Source: Bacteroidota bacterium
Lineage (GTDB): Bacteria > Bacteroidota > Bacteroidia > Flavobacteriales > Weeksellaceae
DNA: 12,382 nucleotides
Direction: 5' to 3'
NCBI GenBank assembly: GCA_018266965.1
Contig: JAFDZJ010000419.1
Location: 1-12,382 of the forward strand
The notes beneath the pieces are model-generated. The model was not told the origin of the DNA. It ran no database searches and saw only the letters and a list, made by a program, of their open reading frames with translations. The position numbers and the translations under genes are program-made. Below are positions 7,818-12,382 of this stretch, one piece after another; the stretch's first letter is position 1, and each line of letters opens with the position of its first letter.

Positions 7818-7834
7818 TTCAAAATTTAAAAATT

Positions 7835-10800
7835 ATGTCAAATAAAAATAAATCAAGTAGATTTAGTAAAATTACCATCGGATTGGCTTCTCCAGAGTCT
7901 ATACTCCAAGAGTCCAGAGGTGAAATACTAAAACCAGAAACAATAAACTACAGAACTCACAAACCTGAAAGAGATGGTTTGTTCTGTGAAAAAATATTCG
8001 GTCCAATAAAAGACTACGAATGTGCCTGCGGAAAATATAAAAGAATCCGTTACAAAGGAATTGTTTGCGACCGTTGTGGTGTAGAAGTTACGGAGAAAAA
8101 AGTAAGAAGAGAAAGAGTAGGACACATCAATCTTGTGGTACCGGTTGCTCATATCTGGTACTTCCGTTCTTTGCCGAACAAAATCGGTTATCTTTTGGGA
8201 CTACCTTCCAAAAAATTGGATATGATTATCTATTATGAAAGATATGTAGTCGTACAACAAGGTATTGCTAAAAAATCCGATGGTTCGGACTTCGAACCAA
8301 TGGAGTTTTTAACCGAAGAAGAATACCTAGATATTATGGATACTCTTCCGATTGAAAACCAATATCTTGATGATACCGACCCTAACAAATTCATCGCCAA
8401 AATGGGTGCTGAAGCAATCGAAGAATTATTAAAAAGAATCGATTTGGACGCACTATCTTTTGAATTGAGACACAAAGCTCACAACGAAGGATCAAAACAA
8501 AGAAGAACAGAAGCTCTAAAAAGACTAAATGTTGTAGAGGCTTTGAGAGGAGCTAATACAAGAATGGTAAACCGCCCGGAATGGATGGTAATGCGTGTAC
8601 TTCCTGTTATACCACCAGAACTAAGACCATTGGTTCCGTTAGATGGAGGTAGATTTGCAACTTCAGATTTGAATGACCTTTACCGTAGAGTAATCATCAG
8701 AAATAATCGTTTGAAAAGATTATTGGAGATTAAAGCTCCAGAAGTAATCCTAAGAAACGAGAAAAGAATGTTGCAGGAATCTGTAGATTCATTATTCGAT
8801 AATACAAGGAAATCTTCTGCCGTAAAATCCGAATCCAACAGACCTTTGAAATCTCTTTCCGACTCACTAAAAGGTAAACAAGGGCGATTCCGTCAGAACT
8901 TATTAGGAAAAAGGGTTGATTATTCTGCTCGTTCGGTTATTGTTGTAGGTCCTAGCTTACAACTACACGAGTGTGGACTACCAAAAGATATGGCTGCAGA
9001 ATTGTACAAACCATTTATTATTAGAAAGCTAATAGAAAGAGGAATTGTAAAAACCGTAAAATCTGCGAAAAGGATTATCGATAGAAAAGAACCTGTAGTC
9101 TATGATATTTTGGAAAATGTGATGAAAGGACACCCTGTTCTCTTGAACAGAGCACCTACCCTTCACCGTTTGGGTATCCAAGCTTTCCAACCTAAAATGA
9201 TTGAAGGAAAAGCTATCCAACTTCACCCTTTGGTAACAACAGCTTTCAACGCCGATTTCGATGGTGACCAAATGGCGGTACACTTGCCACTAGGTCCAGA
9301 AGCAATATTGGAAGCCCAACTACTAATGCTAGGCTCTCAAAATATCCTTAACCCTGCCAATGGTTCTCCAATTACCGTACCTTCTCAAGACATGGTTTTG
9401 GGTCTATATTTCATGACCAAACAATTGGATTCTACCGATACTATGAAAGTAAAAGGCGAATGTCTTGCTTTCTATTCGCCAGAAGAAGTGGAAATAGCTT
9501 ATGCTGAAGGACAAGTATCGCTAAATGCAAAAGTAAGATGCAGACTTCCTGTAAAAGATGAAAATGGAGAGTTGATAACAAAACTAATCCCAACTACAGT
9601 AGGTAGAATTTTGTTCAATCAAATTGTACCAAAACAAGTTGGATATATAGATGAATTATTAACCAAAAAATCATTAAGAAATGTTATCGGTAAAATTTTA
9701 GGAGAAACCGATTTCCCAACTACAGTAAAATTCCTAGACCAAATGAAAGATTTGGGATACGCCAACGCTTTCAAAGGTGGACTTTCTTTCTCACTTGGAG
9801 ATATAGTAGTTCCGGAAGAGAAAAAAGGAATGATTGCAAAAGCAGTTGATAATGTTAATGAAATTACTGGAAACTATAACATGGGTCTAATAACAGATAC
9901 CGAAAGATACAACCAAGTAATTGATGTTTGGACCAATACCAATGCAGGATTAACAGAAATGATTATGAGCAGAATGAAAACCGATCAAGGTGGTTTCAAC
10001 TCTGTATTCATGATGCTTGACTCTGGAGCAAGGGGTTCCAAAGAGCAAATCCGTCAGCTTTCCGGAATGAGAGGTTTGATGGCAAAACCTCAAAAAGCAG
10101 GAGCAGTTGGTGCAGAAATTATTGAAAATCCAATTGTAGCCAACTTCAAAGAAGGTCTTTCCATCTTAGAATACTTTATCTCTACTCACGGTGCTAGAAA
10201 AGGACTTGCAGATACCGCTTTGAAAACAGCCGATGCTGGTTACCTAACAAGAAGATTGGTAGATGTGGCACAAGATGTCATCATTACTGAAGATGATTGT
10301 GGAACTTTGAGAGGTACTGAAATTACTCCATTGAAGAAAAATGACGAAATTGTTGAAAAACTTTCAGAAAGAATCCTAGGTAGAGTTTCCTTACACGATA
10401 TTTATGACCCAGAAACTGATGAGCTAATTTGTTCAGCAGACACCATCATCAATGAGGAGTTAGCAAAAATTATAGAAACAGCAGGTATAGATACAGTAGA
10501 AGCTAGATCTCCACTTACTTGTGAAGCCAAGAAAGGTATTTGTGCTAAATGTTACGGTAGAAATCTTGCCACAGGAAAACCTATCCACATGGGAGAAGCT
10601 GTTGGTGTAATCGCTGCACAATCCATTGGTGAACCTGGTACACAGCTTACTTTGAGAACTTTCCACCAAGGTGGTACAGCAGGAAATGTCTCTGTTAATC
10701 CTTCCATTATTGCCAGAAGAGATGGTATTGTGGAAATGGACGAACTAAGAACAATTGCTTCCGAAAATGAAATTGGAGAAGTAAGAGATGTAGTTGTTTC

Positions 10801-12103
10801 TCGTTCCACAGAGTTCCGTTTGGTAACAGACAACGAGGCAAGAACACCATTGATGGTAGCAAATATCCCTTATGGTGCTGAAATTTCCGTAAAATCCGGA
10901 GACAAAGTGAAAAAAGGTGATGTAATCTGTAAATGGGATCCATACAATGCGGTAATCATTGCTGAAACTTCTGGTAAAGTGGAATATGAAGACATCATAC
11001 AAGGGGTTTCTTTCCAATTGGAAATCGACGAACAAACTGGATTTGAAGAAAAAGTAATTTCCGAGTCTAGAAATAAAAAAGCTGTTCCTACCCTAAAAGT
11101 AGTGGACTCCAAAGGCGTAGAACAAAAAGGCTACAACTTACCTGTCGGTGCCCACCTTATGGTTAATGACGGAGAAAAAATTAAAGCAGGAAAAATCTTA
11201 ATAAAAATTCCTAGAAAATCTGCAAAAGCAGGGGATATCACCGGTGGTCTTCCAAGGGTAACAGAGCTATTCGAAGCAAGAAACCCATCTAACCCAGCAG
11301 TAGTTACCGAAATAGACGGGGTAGTTTCTTATGGAAAAATAAAAAGAGGAAATCGTGAATTAATAGTGGAAGCTAAAACTGGTGAAAGAAAAACCTTCCT
11401 AGTAAAACTTACCAACCAAATCCTAGTACAAGAAAATGACTTTGTAAGAGCAGGAACTCCTCTTTCCGATGGATCTATAACACCAGAAGACATCTTAAGA
11501 ATCAAAGGTTCGACTGCCGTGCAGGAATATCTAGTAAACGAAATACAGGAAGTGTATCGTTTGCAAGGGGTAAAAATCGACGACAAACATTTCGAAATCA
11601 TCGTAAGACAAATGATGACCAAAGTTATGATTGAAGATGGTGGTGATACCCAATTCCTAGAAGGTGCTTTGGAACACAAACTGGATTTCTTGGAGGAAAA
11701 CAATCGTATCTTCGGAATGAAAGTGGTAGTAGAAGCAGGAGACTCACAAGTATTCCAACCTGGTCAAATTATTACAGCAAGAGAACTAAGAGATGAAAAC
11801 TCCAAACTGAAAAGAGAAGACCAACAATTGGTACAAGTAAGAGAAGTACTTCCAGCTACGGCTTCACCAGTACTTCAAGGTATTACAAGAGCTGCACTAC
11901 AAACTAAATCTTTCATGTCTGCTGCTTCTTTCCAGGAAACAACAAAAGTATTGAACGAAGCTGCTGTAGCAGGAAAAGTAGATTTCCTTGGTGGTCTGAA
12001 AGAAAATGTAATTGTTGGACACAGAATCCCGGCAGGAACAGGACTAAAAGATTATCAAAATGTAATAGTAGGCTCTAGTAAAGAATTTGAAGATATTAAC
12101 TAA
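7835..12103 (+). CDS. rpoC: DNA-directed RNA polymerase subunit beta-prime
   Basis: Encodes beta-prime (1422 residues; E. coli 1407), the subunit holding the catalytic magnesium. NADFDGDQ at 472-479 supplies Asp474, Asp476 and Asp478. The N-terminal zinc finger uses Cys63, Cys65, Cys78 and Cys81; the second zinc site uses Cys822, Cys896, Cys903 and Cys906. The trigger loop region [10 protein letters not shown] has Thr939, Arg941 and His944, equal to E. coli T931, R933 and H936. One uninterrupted frame, so no split or intein. It lies 90 bp after rpoB with no terminator or promoter between, so both should be on one mRNA. The ATG at 7835 follows the same 15-bp A/T-rich sequence (7817-7831) found before rplK. 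A heptamer repeat array begins 3 bp after the stop. Confidence 0.99.
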   Translation: MSNKNKSSRFSKITIGLASPESILQESRGEILKPETINYRTHKPERDGLFCEKIFGPIKDYECACGKYKRIRYKGIVCDRCGVEVTEKKVRRERVGHINLVVPVAHIWYFRSLPNKIGYLLGLPSKKLDMIIYYERYVVVQQGIAKKSDGSDFEPMEFLTEEEYLDIMDTLPIENQYLDDTDPNKFIAKMGAEAIEELLKRIDLDALSFELRHKAHNEGSKQRRTEALKRLNVVEALRGANTRMVNRPEWMVMRVLPVIPPELRPLVPLDGGRFATSDLNDLYRRVIIRNNRLKRLLEIKAPEVILRNEKRMLQESVDSLFDNTRKSSAVKSESNRPLKSLSDSLKGKQGRFRQNLLGKRVDYSARSVIVVGPSLQLHECGLPKDMAAELYKPFIIRKLIERGIVKTVKSAKRIIDRKEPVVYDILENVMKGHPVLLNRAPTLHRLGIQAFQPKMIEGKAIQLHPLVTTAFNADFDGDQMAVHLPLGPEAILEAQLLMLGSQNILNPANGSPITVPSQDMVLGLYFMTKQLDSTDTMKVKGECLAFYSPEEVEIAYAEGQVSLNAKVRCRLPVKDENGELITKLIPTTVGRILFNQIVPKQVGYIDELLTKKSLRNVIGKILGETDFPTTVKFLDQMKDLGYANAFKGGLSFSLGDIVVPEEKKGMIAKAVDNVNEITGNYNMGLITDTERYNQVIDVWTNTNAGLTEMIMSRMKTDQGGFNSVFMMLDSGARGSKEQIRQLSGMRGLMAKPQKAGAVGAEIIENPIVANFKEGLSILEYFISTHGARKGLADTALKTADAGYLTRRLVDVAQDVIITEDDCGTLRGTEITPLKKNDEIVEKLSERILGRVSLHDIYDPETDELICSADTIINEELAKIIETAGIDTVEARSPLTCEAKKGICAKCYGRNLATGKPIHMGEAVGVIAAQSIGEPGTQLTLRTFHQGGTAGNVSVNPSIIARRDGIVEMDELRTIASENEIGEVRDVVVSRSTEFRLVTDNEARTPLMVANIPYGAEISVKSGDKVKKGDVICKWDPYNAVIIAETSGKVEYEDIIQGVSFQLEIDEQTGFEEKVISESRNKKAVPTLKVVDSKGVEQKGYNLPVGAHLMVNDGEKIKAGKILIKIPRKSAKAGDITGGLPRVTELFEARNPSNPAVVTEIDGVVSYGKIKRGNRELIVEAKTGERKTFLVKLTNQILVQENDFVRAGTPLSDGSITPEDILRIKGSTAVQEYLVNEIQEVYRLQGVKIDDKHFEIIVRQMMTKVMIEDGGDTQFLEGALEHKLDFLEENNRIFGMKVVVEAGDSQVFQPGQIITARELRDENSKLKREDQQLVQVREVLPATASPVLQGITRAALQTKSFMSAASFQETTKVLNEAAVAGKVDFLGGLKENVIVGHRIPAGTGLKDYQNVIVGSSKEFEDIN

Positions 12104-12106
12104 AAT

Positions 12107-12204
12107 TAGAAACTAGAAACTAGAAACTAGAAACTAGAAACTAGAAACTAGAAATTAGAAACTAGAAGTTAGAGATTAGAGGGAAGAAATTAGGAAATAG
12201 AAAT
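12107..12204. repeat. Tandem heptamer array, unit TAGAAAC, 14 units
   Basis: Fourteen 7-bp units stay in phase over 98 bp. Units 1-6 (12107-12148) are perfect TAGAAAC, then TAGAAAT, TAGAAAC and increasingly degenerate copies (TAGAAGT, TAGAGAT, TAGAGGG, AAGAAAT, TAGGAAA, TAGAAAT). It starts 3 bp after the rpoC stop, so it would form the 3' end of the rpoBC mRNA. The purine-rich strand is the coding strand. Confidence 0.95.
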
Positions 12205-12252
12205 ATAATTTGTATTTTTACAAAAAATATTTTATAGCTGGATTTAAGCCAA
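12205..12252. other. Spacer between the two heptamer arrays, with small hairpin
   Basis: Contains a perfect 6-bp hairpin, TTTGTA (12209-12214) and TACAAA (12219-12224) with a TTTT loop. TTTG at 12209-12212 followed 20 bp later by TATAGCTG (12233-12240) is a poor but correctly spaced promoter-like pair that could serve the downstream gene. Confidence 0.35.
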
Positions 12253-12343
12253 TTCTAAAATCTAACTTCTAAAATCTAACTTCTAACATCTAACTTCTAA
12301 CTTCTAATTTCTAATTTCTAACTTCTAAAATCTAACCTTTAAC
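12253..12343. repeat. Inverted heptamer array, unit WTCTAAM, 13 units
   Basis: Thirteen 7-bp units in phase over 91 bp, mostly TTCTAAC, ATCTAAC, TTCTAAA or TTCTAAT, ending with CTTTAAC. This is the reverse complement pattern of the array at 12107-12204: its TTCTA core pairs with TAGAA of the first array in every repeat, so the transcript could fold into a long, slippable stem around a 48-nt loop. Confidence 0.93.
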
Positions 12344-12363
12344 ATAAAAAAATTTAAAATAAA

Positions 12364-12382
12364 ATGGACAACAATCAAAATC
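12364..12382 (+). CDS. Start of a gene, probably a DUF3467 protein
   Basis: Only six codons lie in the window (MDNNQN), running off the right edge. In flavobacteria the gene directly after rpoC usually encodes a small DUF3467 protein with an Asn/Gln-rich start, and this matches that position and composition. The ATG follows an A-rich tract (12346-12363) like the other starts here. The function of DUF3467 is unknown. The call rests mostly on position. Confidence 0.55.

Noticed and set aside
3914..12103. Split, inserted or frameshifted RNA polymerase genes
   Set aside because: rpoB and rpoC are each one continuous frame of normal length with all catalytic motifs; length differences from E. coli fall in known variable regions.
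12107..12343. CRISPR array
   Set aside because: The unit is only 7 bp with no unique spacers, and the second array is inverted; this is tandem-repeat structure, not repeat-spacer structure.

Overview
The window is a chromosomal segment of an AT-rich Bacteroidota bacterium, almost certainly a flavobacterium and, from the RpoB wording as I remember it, close to the Chryseobacterium/Riemerella group (Weeksellaceae). Three things support this. The promoters match the Bacteroidota form (TTTG, a spacer of 19-20 bp, then TAnnTTTG). No gene has a Shine-Dalgarno sequence. The gene after rpoC begins like the DUF3467 protein usually found there in flavobacteria.

Layout. Positions 1-862 hold the end of a small two-gene ABC transporter (membrane protein, then ATPase, overlapping by 11 bp). 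Positions 863-1188 hold no convincing gene; they contain an intergenic repeat with a 37-bp direct duplication and inverted ends. From about 1200 the core block begins: promoter, structured leader, rplK, rplA, rplJ, rplL, then a strong intrinsic terminator at 3553-3582. A second near-perfect promoter (3591-3622) starts a roughly 285-nt structured leader, followed by rpoB and rpoC. After rpoC come two arrays of a 7-bp repeat in opposite orientation, then the first codons of the DUF3467 gene at the right edge.

The core genes make four 50S ribosomal proteins of the L11/L1 and L10-L12 stalks, plus the two large catalytic subunits of RNA polymerase. All six are full length, with the expected catalytic, zinc-binding and rifampicin-contact residues, so the proteins are ordinary. 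The interest lies between them: nusG is not next to rplK; rplK, rpoB and rpoC each have a leader hairpin; the rpoB leader is closed by a 15-bp long-range stem starting at its predicted transcription start; and the rpoC tail carries about 190 bp of heptamer arrays. I see no new multi-gene system. The rpoB leader and the heptamer arrays are the best candidates for undescribed regulatory elements.
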